From contig NZ_LXYR01000040.1 in assembly GCF_001650195.1 (NCBI RefSeq), forward strand, positions 1-47,418: a stretch of 47,418 nucleotides of DNA, given 5' to 3'. Below the pieces are notes generated by a model. That model made no database searches, was not told the DNA's origin, and saw nothing but the letters and a program-made list of their open reading frames with translations. The position numbers and the translations under genes were made by a program. Below are positions 27,693 through 34,342 of this stretch, one piece after another (within the stretch, counting starts at the first letter, position 1; each line of letters begins with the position of its first letter). The stretch is from Phormidesmis priestleyi BC1401. Lineage in GTDB: Bacteria > Cyanobacteriota > Cyanobacteriia > Leptolyngbyales > Leptolyngbyaceae.

Positions 27693-28007
27693 CTAATCCG
27701 GTTGCCAGCGATAGTGAGATAAGCTGATTTTTCCGGTCGGGCTAAACTGAACGCCTTCAGATTCTAGGAGCGATCGCTGCAAATAATCTCCACCGTTGCG
27801 AAAGGGTGACTCAGAAATCTCGCCCTTAGCATTGATGACTCGATGCCAGGGCACATCGTCTTGGAGTGGGCTAACTCGAAACAGGGCATAACCGACCAGA
27901 CGCGCTCGACCCGCCAGATCTGCCAATTCTGCCACCTGCCCATAAGTCGCCACTTGCCCATAAGGGATTTGGCGAACGATAGCGTAGATCCGATCGTAGC
28001 TAGACAT
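27693..28007 (-). CDS. Alkyltransferase-like protein (ATL), MGMT family
   Basis: 104 residues, the DNA-binding domain of O6-alkylguanine-DNA alkyltransferase. The active-site PCHRV is replaced by PWHRV (53-57), so Trp54 takes the place of the acceptor Cys. Such ATL proteins cannot repair alkyl groups themselves; they bind O6-alkylguanine and hand the lesion to nucleotide excision repair. The helix-turn-helix region and the Arg finger (AGRARLVGYAL) are present. It starts 18 bp after the end of the AI-2E-type gene and is probably in one transcript with it. Confidence 0.93.
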   Translation of the reverse strand: MSSYDRIYAIVRQIPYGQVATYGQVAELADLAGRARLVGYALFRVSPLQDDVPWHRVINAKGEISESPFRNGGDYLQRSLLESEGVQFSPTGKISLSHYRWQPD

Positions 28008-28025
28008 CAGACTGATGGGGAAGTT

Positions 28026-29120
28026 TCAAGAGTGTTCTGAATCTGAACTCTCGGCAGGCGATGCTTCGAGAAGAGTCGGCACGTCAGATCGAAACTTCTC
28101 GCTGTCTTGCCAGGGGTCAAGAATATCTTTCACCAAGACTTCTTGCAGCCAAATGTGACCCACAATCACTAAAGGAATGGCGAGAAATAAGCCTAAAAAC
28201 CCGAAAAAGATGGCAAAGATGACTTGAGACAACAGCGTCACTGCCGGAAGCATCGATAGCTGCTTTGACATCACAAACGGCACAAGCAAATATTGCTCAA
28301 GCTGTTGAATCACAATATACAGAACCACAACGGCTCCTGCTTTTACGGGATCTTCGATCAGCGCGATCGCCACGGGTGGAATCACACTCAGCGTCGGACC
28401 CACATTCGGAATCGCTTCTAACAACCCGGCTAACAGGGCATTTGCTAACACGAGAGGCACCCGCAAAACCAGCAAGCCAATGCCGCTCACCGTCCCGATT
28501 ACGACCATGTTGATTAGAATGCCGCCAATCCAGTTCACCAGGGCAATCTCGCACAGAGACAAAATTTGATCAGCGCGTCGCCGATAAAACGAGGGAAACA
28601 GCAGCACAAACCCTCGGCGATAGGGTTGAGGATTGATCAAAAACATCACCGTCAAAATCACCACGAGCAGAAGATTAATGACGATCGCGAGTGCGTTTGA
28701 AAACCAGGAGAAAAAGTTTCCGGCAACCCGTGCGGCTAAGGGTTGAATTTGCCGAATCAGATCATCGACTCCTGGCAGATATTGAGAATAACCCGGAATC
28801 ATGCCCTGCATATCTTGAAACCGATTTTGGAGGTTATCAAGTCCTTTAGGCACGAGTTCAACGAGCTGCTGAAACTGAGAAATAAACGGCGGCACAATTA
28901 GCCCAATAAAGACGAGCAACAGCAACACAAAAACAATTATTGAGAGCGCCACCGCTCCTCTTCGCTTCAACCCAGCTCGCTGGAGGCGACGCACCAAGCT
29001 ATTGAGTGCCGTGGCAAACACGACTGCCGCAAGCACCAACAGCAACACCTGGCGAATCTCCCACAAGATGTAAAGCGAGATCACCAACCCTAAAAACCCA
29101 ACCCATTTACCCAATCCCAC
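28026..29120 (-). CDS. AI-2E/PerM-family membrane transporter
   Basis: 364 residues with about seven hydrophobic helices: two paired near residues 8-35, one near 60-80, then a cytoplasm-like stretch (80-130) and four to five more from 135 to 330. The order and the motif GLLEAIPNVGPTLSVIPP (about 235-252) identify the AI-2E transporter family (UPF0118), whose members export varied substrates or act as Na+/H+ antiporters. The C-terminus is acidic and Ser-rich. It is divergent from the gshA gene. Substrate unknown. Confidence 0.9.
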   Translation of the reverse strand: MGLGKWVGFLGLVISLYILWEIRQVLLLVLAAVVFATALNSLVRRLQRAGLKRRGAVALSIIVFVLLLLVFIGLIVPPFISQFQQLVELVPKGLDNLQNRFQDMQGMIPGYSQYLPGVDDLIRQIQPLAARVAGNFFSWFSNALAIVINLLLVVILTVMFLINPQPYRRGFVLLFPSFYRRRADQILSLCEIALVNWIGGILINMVVIGTVSGIGLLVLRVPLVLANALLAGLLEAIPNVGPTLSVIPPVAIALIEDPVKAGAVVVLYIVIQQLEQYLLVPFVMSKQLSMLPAVTLLSQVIFAIFFGFLGLFLAIPLVIVGHIWLQEVLVKDILDPWQDSEKFRSDVPTLLEASPAESSDSEHS

Positions 29121-29282
29121 GATTTGCTCTCCCTACCACGTTCTGGCTTAGATGAGTATGCCATCTCTAGGGTTTTATGCTCGATCTCGATCACAATCCG
29201 TCTCCCTCTCTTTGGGATAGTTCGCAGTCGTGCCTTTTTCCCAGATACTAAAAGAGTAATACCGCTCAACTTGCGAGGCGAG

Positions 29283-30434
29283 ATGCTGCTATCAAAAGGG
29301 TTTGAAATCGAGGTTTACACGGGGACACCAGCGGGTGAAGTCGTCGGCATGTCTGACAAGATTGTGGCGACGTTGGATGGCTTTGTGCGAGAACCCGACA
29401 GCCGCAACGTTGAATACACCACCGCTCCGAGCTATCGATATGAGCGATCGCTGTGTGATCTCGTCCGTCCACGAGTGCAACTCCGGCACTATCTTCGGCA
29501 GTTGGGCGACTACACGTTGATTCCGGGCAGCACTTTGGCATTAAGTGGAGCAGATGAGTTTCACCGATCTGATCCGGGGAACCCCTATCACGACTATATC
29601 GAGCAGACCTACGGAACCAAAGTGGTGACGGCAAGCGTTCACATTAATGTCGGCATCAGCGACCCAGAATTGTTGATGCGTGCCTGTCGTCTAGTGCGAG
29701 TTGAGGCACCGTTATATCTGGCATTGAGCGCTGCCTCTCCCTTTTTGAATGGCAAGGTGACAGGCTCTCACTCTAGCCGTTGGGCGGTGTTTCCTAAAAC
29801 GCCGAGTCACGTTCCATTATTTGAGAGTCACGCTCACTTCATTCGCTGGACAGAGGAGCAGTTGGTGGCAGGCACGATGCAAAATGTGCGTCATCTCTGG
29901 TCGTCGGTGCGTCCAAATGGCGATCGTCGCCCTTATAATCTCAATCGACTGGAGTTGAGAATCTGTGATTTAGTGTCTGACCCGATCGCGCTTCTCGCCA
30001 TCACCGCTTTGCTAGAAGCCCGACTTCATCAACTGATCGAAGATCCGCATCTCGACCCATTAGAACTAAGTCAACTGCCAGCCGCAACGAGAGCAGAAGA
30101 TTTAGTCGCGATCGCCGATGCGAATGAGATCGCCGCCGCTCACGCCAGCCTCGATGCTGAGTTAATTGATTGGCGATCGGGCAAGCGCATCGTGGCACGA
30201 GATTGGGTTGAGGAGCTTTATGGAGAAGTTTGGTCGATCTCTAAAAAACAAGGCTTTAGCTGCTTTCTGCTGCCACTCAAAAAGATTTTGCGAGAGGGCA
30301 ATGAGGCACAGCGTTGGTTAAAGCAGCATGACCAAGGTTGGGACACGCACCAAATTGTCAGGGAGTCGATTCAAACCATGCAAACTCAGGAGGCAGCGCT
30401 TCAAAACGAGATATGTCAACCTCTCGTTGCATAG
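29283..30434 (+). CDS. gshA: Glutamate-cysteine ligase, cyanobacterial type
   Basis: 383 residues. Makes gamma-glutamylcysteine, the first step of glutathione synthesis. The sequence matches the cyanobacterial GCS family: MLLSKGFEIEVYTGTPAGE at the start, SRNVEYTTAPSYRYE, IPGSTLALSG, TASVHINVGI, RPYNLNRLELRICD. I start at the ATG 29283, which has GAGG at 29275-29278; the open frame upstream to 29124 overlaps the divergent promoter and has no family support. Glutathione is the main low-molecular-weight thiol of cyanobacteria. Confidence 0.92.
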   Translation: MLLSKGFEIEVYTGTPAGEVVGMSDKIVATLDGFVREPDSRNVEYTTAPSYRYERSLCDLVRPRVQLRHYLRQLGDYTLIPGSTLALSGADEFHRSDPGNPYHDYIEQTYGTKVVTASVHINVGISDPELLMRACRLVRVEAPLYLALSAASPFLNGKVTGSHSSRWAVFPKTPSHVPLFESHAHFIRWTEEQLVAGTMQNVRHLWSSVRPNGDRRPYNLNRLELRICDLVSDPIALLAITALLEARLHQLIEDPHLDPLELSQLPAATRAEDLVAIADANEIAAAHASLDAELIDWRSGKRIVARDWVEELYGEVWSISKKQGFSCFLLPLKKILREGNEAQRWLKQHDQGWDTHQIVRESIQTMQTQEAALQNEICQPLVA

Positions 30435-30442
30435 CTATCCAA

Positions 30443-30874
30443 TCATTTAATCATTGAGACGGGATAATCAGGATGAGCGGGGTTGGGAATCAATCGCTGA
30501 TTTTTGCAGTCTGGCAGCAAATCTAGCTTTTCTAAGATCACCTGACCGATGAGAATTTCATCGCCTACCACAAGCGCCTCATCCGCTGTGATGCGTCCTT
30601 CACATTCGAGGATGAGCGGTTCCGTCACTCCCACTAATTCTTCTGCGCCATTGGCAAATCGAGCCACCTGCTGACCTCGAATTCTCAACCCAAGCTCGTC
30701 TGCAACGCTTTGAGGAATCACCAACATGACTGCACCCGTATCGACGAGGGCTTGTCCCTCATAGACTCGCAGATGACGAGGTGCCAAAACTCCCCGACTC
30801 ACCATGCTCTCATCCCCTGCATTAGTAAGTTTGACCTTCGTATGAACTGCGCCCATTGTGGTTTGTTCTGCCAT
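30443..30874 (-). CDS. Clan AA (retropepsin-like) aspartic protease
   Basis: 143 residues. A single retropepsin-like domain with the active-site motif ALVDTGAVMLVIP (Asp45-Thr-Gly) and the following Leu/Ile-rich strands (EILIGQVILEKLDLL). Such small proteases work as homodimers, one Asp from each subunit. Cyanobacteria carry many, some paired with small unknown proteins. It begins eight bases after the 113-residue gene stop and is probably co-transcribed with it. The cellular target is unknown. Confidence 0.88.
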   Translation of the reverse strand: MAEQTTMGAVHTKVKLTNAGDESMVSRGVLAPRHLRVYEGQALVDTGAVMLVIPQSVADELGLRIRGQQVARFANGAEELVGVTEPLILECEGRITADEALVVGDEILIGQVILEKLDLLPDCKNQRLIPNPAHPDYPVSMIK

Positions 30875-30882
30875 TGTTTTGC

Positions 30883-31224
30883 CTAAATAGAGGATTCCTC
30901 ATCGATCGGAGTTTCTACCGAGTTCTCGTCTGCGATCGTTTCCCACAAAAACCGTTTTGCTAGTCGATCGTAGGTTCCCGGTCCGACAAATTGCGGATAT
31001 TTGTGCGATCGACTGTAGACCCACACTAAACTTCTGTCTTCAAAAATACGGACATCCTGCATCCACTTGCATTGGGGCATGAGCGACTTTGCCATCTCTA
31101 ACGCATCGACCCAGCGATCGAACTCTTGTGAAAATCCAGGAGAAACCACTTTAAACATCGTAAGAACTATAGGCTTGATTTGATCATAGAACGCCTGAAG
31201 ACAATCAGGAGAGCGTTCAGTCAA
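30883..31224 (-). CDS. Unknown protein, 113 aa, upstream of the aspartic protease
   Basis: Soluble, mixed-charge protein with KYPQFVGPGTYDRLAKRFLW near the C-terminus and an acidic tail. No known family is recognised. The start is uncertain: TTG at 31222-31224, or ATG at 31158 (MFKVVSPGF). A decayed copy at 33330-33480 keeps the residues ERSPDCLQAFYDQIK, with mostly silent differences, so translation probably begins at or upstream of the TTG. It may be the partner of the protease gene eight bases downstream. An attC-like palindrome lies just upstream. Confidence 0.72.
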   Translation of the reverse strand: MTERSPDCLQAFYDQIKPIVLTMFKVVSPGFSQEFDRWVDALEMAKSLMPQCKWMQDVRIFEDRSLVWVYSRSHKYPQFVGPGTYDRLAKRFLWETIADENSVETPIDEESSI

Positions 31225-31291
31225 GCAGCAGCGAGTTCGTATGGTTTCGCGATCGCCTCGAAGTCCGAGTGCAAGAACTCTGAGCGGAGCC

Positions 31292-31376
31292 AGCTAACGT
31301 TCCCATTCAGCGGCGACAGACAGGATTGAAACGTAGCGCGAAACTCTGTACGTCCGCTGCAATGGGGTTGTTATGC
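31292..31376. repeat. attC-like imperfect palindrome
   Basis: 85 bp. The outer boxes AGCTAAC (31292-31298) and GTTATGC (31370-31376) each match the integron core-site consensus (RYYYAAC and GTTRRRY) with one mismatch. The inner arms CCCATT-CAGCGG-CG and, in inverse, CCCATTGCAGCGGACG pair with single-base bulges, as in attC sites. It lies between the methyltransferase stop codon and the 113-residue gene. No integrase is in the window. It may belong to a dispersed repeat family that only resembles attC. Confidence 0.5.
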
Positions 31377-31442
31377 CGCGCCTTTGCGAGCTACTTCCTG
31401 TACATTGATCGAACTTAACTTTGCGCGGACTCGTTAAGATTG

Positions 31443-32216
31443 TTATGCACTTTTGTATGCCAAGACAGCAGATGGCGCAAAGCTACCAAAAGTGACTGCT
31501 TTGAGAATGACATCTCGGATTGCATTGTTATAAAGCCGAATGTTTGTCATGCCACGAAGCTCAAAATATTTTGCATACTCAAGCTGATAGACAATATCTG
31601 ACAGAACGACAATACCATTTGGCTTGAGAACTCTAATAATTTCATCTAGTGCTTTTTCCCGATCAGTCTCTGCTTCTAAGTTATGAACCGCCCAACTTGA
31701 GACTACAGCATCAAAAGAATCATCTGGAAAAGGTAGCTGACGCATATCGGCTGTTTTGATTTCAACGCGCTCTGTAACACCTTCAACTTCAGCATTTGAT
31801 AGTGCAGCATCAGAACTATTGTTGGCTTGATCCTCCTGCTGCCATAGATCAATGCCGATCGCCTTGCCCGATGTGAGACGCTTTGCAGCCCCTATCAGCA
31901 TTAAACCTCGTCCACAACCCACGTCAAGAACAAATTCACTCCCTGACCATTGAACTAGATCCAGCAGTTTTTCTCTGTCTTTTAACTTCATGACTTTACT
32001 GCCATAAAGCATGAAGCAACCCATACCAAGCAAGTAAGTAGCGGCAATGCCGAATAGCACACCGCCAATTATTTTTGGAATTTGTCCAAATGTCGATGAG
32101 AACAGGATCACAAGAGAGATCGTGAGTGCAACTGCACCAGCGATAAAAAAGAAGCCTAATAAACCTGGCGCATCAATGCCATAATTCGGCTTGCCTTGAA
32201 CATTTTCAGTCGCCAT
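31443..32216 (-). CDS. Membrane-anchored SAM-dependent methyltransferase
   Basis: 257 residues. Two hydrophobic helices (about 18-42 and 48-72) precede a class I methyltransferase domain (about 80-215). Motif I is FVLDVGCGRG (95-104), the acidic end of strand 2 is AIGIDLWQ, then TADMRQLPFPDDSFDAVVSS and RVLKPNGIVVLSDI. It is closest to ubiquinone/menaquinone-type C-methyltransferases in pattern, but the substrate is unknown. The gene is more AT-rich than its neighbours, in keeping with acquired DNA. An attC-like site lies 67 bp downstream and a 40-bp-period repeat 130-265 bp upstream. Confidence 0.85.
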   Translation of the reverse strand: MATENVQGKPNYGIDAPGLLGFFFIAGAVALTISLVILFSSTFGQIPKIIGGVLFGIAATYLLGMGCFMLYGSKVMKLKDREKLLDLVQWSGSEFVLDVGCGRGLMLIGAAKRLTSGKAIGIDLWQQEDQANNSSDAALSNAEVEGVTERVEIKTADMRQLPFPDDSFDAVVSSWAVHNLEAETDREKALDEIIRVLKPNGIVVLSDIVYQLEYAKYFELRGMTNIRLYNNAIRDVILKAVTFGSFAPSAVLAYKSA

Positions 32217-32742
32217 TAGCCTTGCGTCTCATCAGAAACAACAGAAATAATAATAGTACATTTGCTCATATCGCTCAAGTGATAGCAAACACGATTTCTA
32301 TTTGCGCCTCTAAAGACTTGCGGCGTAACTTGTTATTAGAGAGAAAGATTCCGCACATCACACCAAAACAGGTGGATCGGCAGAAAATTTCCGCATATCA
32401 CTCTAAATCGGTTGGATTGACGGAAACTTTCTGTTCAATACACCGACTAAGATGAATCGGCAGAAACCTTCTGCATATCTTTAGGGCATACGGGGAGTTC
32501 TTAAGGATTACAAGTACGGCGTACCGTTGAGTGAGCGATCGCCCCTCCTTTCCCCAAACAAACGATCGGCTTTGCAAGAGCCGAAGGCAACGCACCCCTC
32601 CTCAAAAAATCAGCATTCCAAAAAACAAAAAACTCTTGTAAAATACATCGCAGTGATGAAGTTGTGCCCCGAAGCCTGATCTCGCAAATCAGACTCCGAG
32701 GACTTCCATCCCTAGTTAAACCAACTAACTCAGGAGGCGTTC
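32217..32742. other. Intergenic region upstream of the methyltransferase and the small leader ORF
   Basis: 526 bp without a convincing gene. It holds the 40-bp-period repeat (32349-32480), a GC-rich stretch with GCGATCGC (about 32530-32600) and an AT-rich block CTCTTGTAAAATACATCGC (about 32631-32650) that could include a -10 element (TAAAAT) for the plus-strand genes. Two short frames here (plus 32222-32455, minus 32398-32595) run through the repeats and are not credible. Confidence 0.55.
32349..32480. repeat. Degenerate tandem repeat, exact 40-bp period
   Basis: Units begin at 32349, 32389, 32429 and 32469. Each starts TTC(C/T)G(C/T) and ends near GGCAGAAA or ACGGAAAC; the first two share CCGCA(C/T)ATCAC. 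The period is exact although the sequence has diverged. Unit ends (TTCTGC and GCAGAA) are mutually complementary, so adjacent units could form hairpins. It resembles the tandem intergenic repeats of filamentous cyanobacteria, and lies upstream of the methyltransferase start. Confidence 0.65.
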
Positions 32743-32862
32743 ATGATTGTACACCGTCAGCTTTGCTATGGGATCTTGAAAGGCTGGAATCAAGATCCTG
32801 CATACAGTTTTCACCCCTACAGACCGTCTGAGAAATCAGTGTTTTTGTCCTCTTTGAAGTAA
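32743..32862 (+). CDS. Small ORF (39 aa), possible leader peptide
   Basis: ATG at 32743 preceded by a full AGGAGG at 32732-32737, five bases upstream, the strongest ribosome-binding site in the region. The product MIVHRQLCYGILKGWNQDP, then a basic tail, has no recognised family. Its stop codon (32860-32862) lies in the loop of a hairpin (32842-32877) that ends just before the ATG of the next ORF at 32880. That layout would let translation of the leader open the hairpin and couple to the downstream gene. Confidence 0.5.
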   Translation: MIVHRQLCYGILKGWNQDPAYSFHPYRPSEKSVFLSSLK

Positions 32863-32877
32863 TCGAGAAGACAAAAA
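32842..32877 (+). promoter_or_regulatory. Hairpin between leader ORF and downstream ORF
   Basis: TTTTTGTCCTCTT (32842-32854) pairs with GAGAAGACAAAAA (32865-32877) at about 11 of 13 positions. The loop contains the leader stop codon, and the 3' arm ends two bases before the downstream ATG (32880). In RNA it would cover the region where the downstream ribosome-binding site should lie. Confidence 0.5.
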
Positions 32878-32879
32878 CT

Positions 32880-33251
32880 ATGGGAGTTAGGACGATCGTG
32901 CCTAGCTCGATTTCGTTCACGGTTGAGTTGCGATGCTCGATCGAACGGCGTTATCGAGTTGGCGTTATGCTGGATTTGCAAGAGCGTTATATCTTCATGT
33001 CGTCTGGCATTCTTCCGAATGTTAGCGACAGCATTGAGGACTTTGTTTCACAACTGAGTGAGATTGCGTCCAATCAACTGGCATTGCTCAAGTAGGATGG
33101 CACGAGTGATTTAACGACTGAGTATCAGATTGTTCGAGTGTTGCCGGGATATCAAGTTGAACGATCGTTCGTGAAATTCAACATTGTCGGGGGTAATGGT
33201 TCACTGATTCAAGTGGAGGAATTGCACAACAAAACCATCATTCAACTGTAA
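32880..33251 (+). pseudogene. ORF split by one in-frame TAG (71 + 51 codons)
   Basis: ATG at 32880 gives 71 residues (MGVRTIVPSSISFTVEL to SNQLALLK), then TAG at 33093-33095. The same frame then continues open for 51 codons (DGTSDLTTEYQIVRVLPGY and onward) to TAA at 33249-33251. The downstream part has protein-like composition, so this is probably one gene of 123 codons interrupted by a nonsense mutation, or much less likely read through. No family is recognised. Confidence 0.5.
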
Positions 33252-33258
33252 AGAGTTG

Positions 33259-33296
33259 GGGAGCCGTCGATTCCCCCTTTGAAAAACTCGGCTCCC
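33259..33296 (+). terminator. Hairpin after the split ORF
   Basis: GGGAGCC (33259-33265) and GGCTCCC (33290-33296), eight bases after the TAA. It is a moderately strong stem without a T-run. Plausible terminator. Confidence 0.35.
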
Positions 33297-33324
33297 TCAA
33301 TAGGTCTCAAAAGCTGTTTTGTAG

Positions 33325-33485
33325 ACCTCGATTTGGGCATGAGCAACTTTGCGATCTCTAAGGCATCAACCCATAATCGAACTCTTGTGAAAATCCAGGA
33401 GGAACCACTTTGAACATAGTCAGAAATATAAGCTTGATTTGATCATAGAACGCCTGAAGACAGTCAGGAGAACGTTCAGGTAAGC
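33325..33485 (-). pseudogene. Truncated, frameshifted copy of the 113-aa gene
   Basis: About 160 bp matching 31070-31243 at roughly 85% identity (shared GCTTGATTTGATCATAGAACG and similar runs). The copy encodes ERSPDCLQAFYDQIK and then FKVVPPGFSQEFD, after which a two-base deletion causes a frameshift and stop. The C-terminal half is missing. Differences in the first half are largely silent, so the copy was probably under selection before it decayed. Confidence 0.75.
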
Positions 33486-33743
33486 AGTAGCGAGTTCGTA
33501 TTGTAAGACTAGAAATTCATCTGGCTTGAGAATTGCTATCGCATATTCTTGCCCTTGAGAATCGGCAAATTCAACTAGGTAATGATTATTCTGTTCTTGC
33601 TAGTAGACTTCAACGATCGTGCCCACAAGTCCACTAGGTAAATAGTTTATAGAGGAATAGTCTGGCTCTACGAGAGTCAATCGCTCAATGAGCAAATTAT
33701 TTAGAATTGCAACTGTATCCAGAAGCTTAGGCTGATTGCTCAT
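33486..33743 (-). pseudogene. DUF4926-like gene with an in-frame TAG
   Basis: ATG at 33741-33743 starts MSNQPKLLDTVAILNNLLIE, which continues ERLTLVEPDY and GLVGTIVEVY, typical of DUF4926 proteins. TAG at 33600-33602 interrupts codon 48; the frame continues QEQNNHYLVEFADSQGQEY, AIAILKPDEFLVLQYE, the expected second half. The end runs into the duplicated 113-aa fragment. A single substitution from CAG would explain the stop. DUF4926 genes often accompany genes of unknown role in mobile or toxin-immunity contexts. Confidence 0.75.
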
Positions 33744-33854
33744 GTCTTGATGAACGCAGAAATTAAACTTTTGGTTGAGCAGCAGCGAGTAGTCTTTGCA
33801 TCATTACCAAGATTTCTCAACTGTCCGCTCCAACCGTGTTTTAGAATACGCCCA

Positions 33855-34148
33855 TTATCGTGATACGACTTTTATCAAGCCTGAAAGTATACCTAAGGTA
33901 GGTACTAGACTTTTTCCAAGAGCTTCAGAAAGCGGTTTTCCAACTTCTGCAAGCTTTTCAGCTCGTGTGTGATAGTAACCACTTTCGATTTTTTTCATGT
34001 CCCGCTCATGTTTCAGTTGCATACGTAGCTGTCGCGTCGCATATCTATTTGCAGTTTTCACATCTTTTTTATCTTTTCTTTGTGTCTTTTTCTCGGCACG
34101 CTTAACCTGCCTTTCTATTGGTTGCTGGACTTTTGATGGGTGAGCCAT
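33855..34148 (-). CDS. Basic hypothetical protein, 97 aa
   Basis: Residues 1-50 are Lys/Arg/Gln-rich (VKRAEKKTQRKDKKD), suggesting nucleic-acid binding or disorder. The C-terminal 25 residues (LVPTLGILSGLIKVV) are hydrophobic enough for an amphipathic or membrane-associated helix. The gene is AT-rich compared with its neighbours. No family is recognised and there is no clear ribosome-binding site before the ATG at 34146-34148. Probably acquired DNA. Confidence 0.55.
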   Translation of the reverse strand: MAHPSKVQQPIERQVKRAEKKTQRKDKKDVKTANRYATRQLRMQLKHERDMKKIESGYYHTRAEKLAEVGKPLSEALGKSLVPTLGILSGLIKVVSR

Positions 34149-34342
34149 AGTTTAGAAATCTTAAACGTCTTGAACTATTATGGCTATATATGCTGGTGAT
34201 TAGAGATACTTTACTGAAAGTTCAAGTTCACGTAAGTATTGATAACTAAAGATCCACTTTCATCTATGCTCAAGCCGAGGTTTAGCAGTCTAACAACGTT
34301 ATCGGGTGAGCAAATCTTGACCGATCGCCCACCCAACACAAT

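Noticed and set aside
27693-28007. Functional O6-methylguanine-DNA methyltransferase
   Set aside because: The acceptor cysteine is replaced by tryptophan (PWHRV), so methyl transfer is not possible; called as ATL instead.
32349-32480. Tandem 40-bp repeat as a CRISPR array
   Set aside because: The similarity runs through the whole unit with no conserved repeat/variable spacer alternation, and no cas genes are present.
32222-32595. Two short frames (plus 77 aa, minus 65 aa) across the 40-bp repeats
   Set aside because: They read through non-coding tandem repeats and have no start signals.
30883-33743. Complete DUF4926 gene upstream of the intact 113-aa gene
   Set aside because: Upstream of 31224 the similarity to the duplicate stops at about 31243 and the other sequence there (ending SDFEAIAKPYELAAA) is not DUF4926; only the second locus has a DUF4926-like frame.
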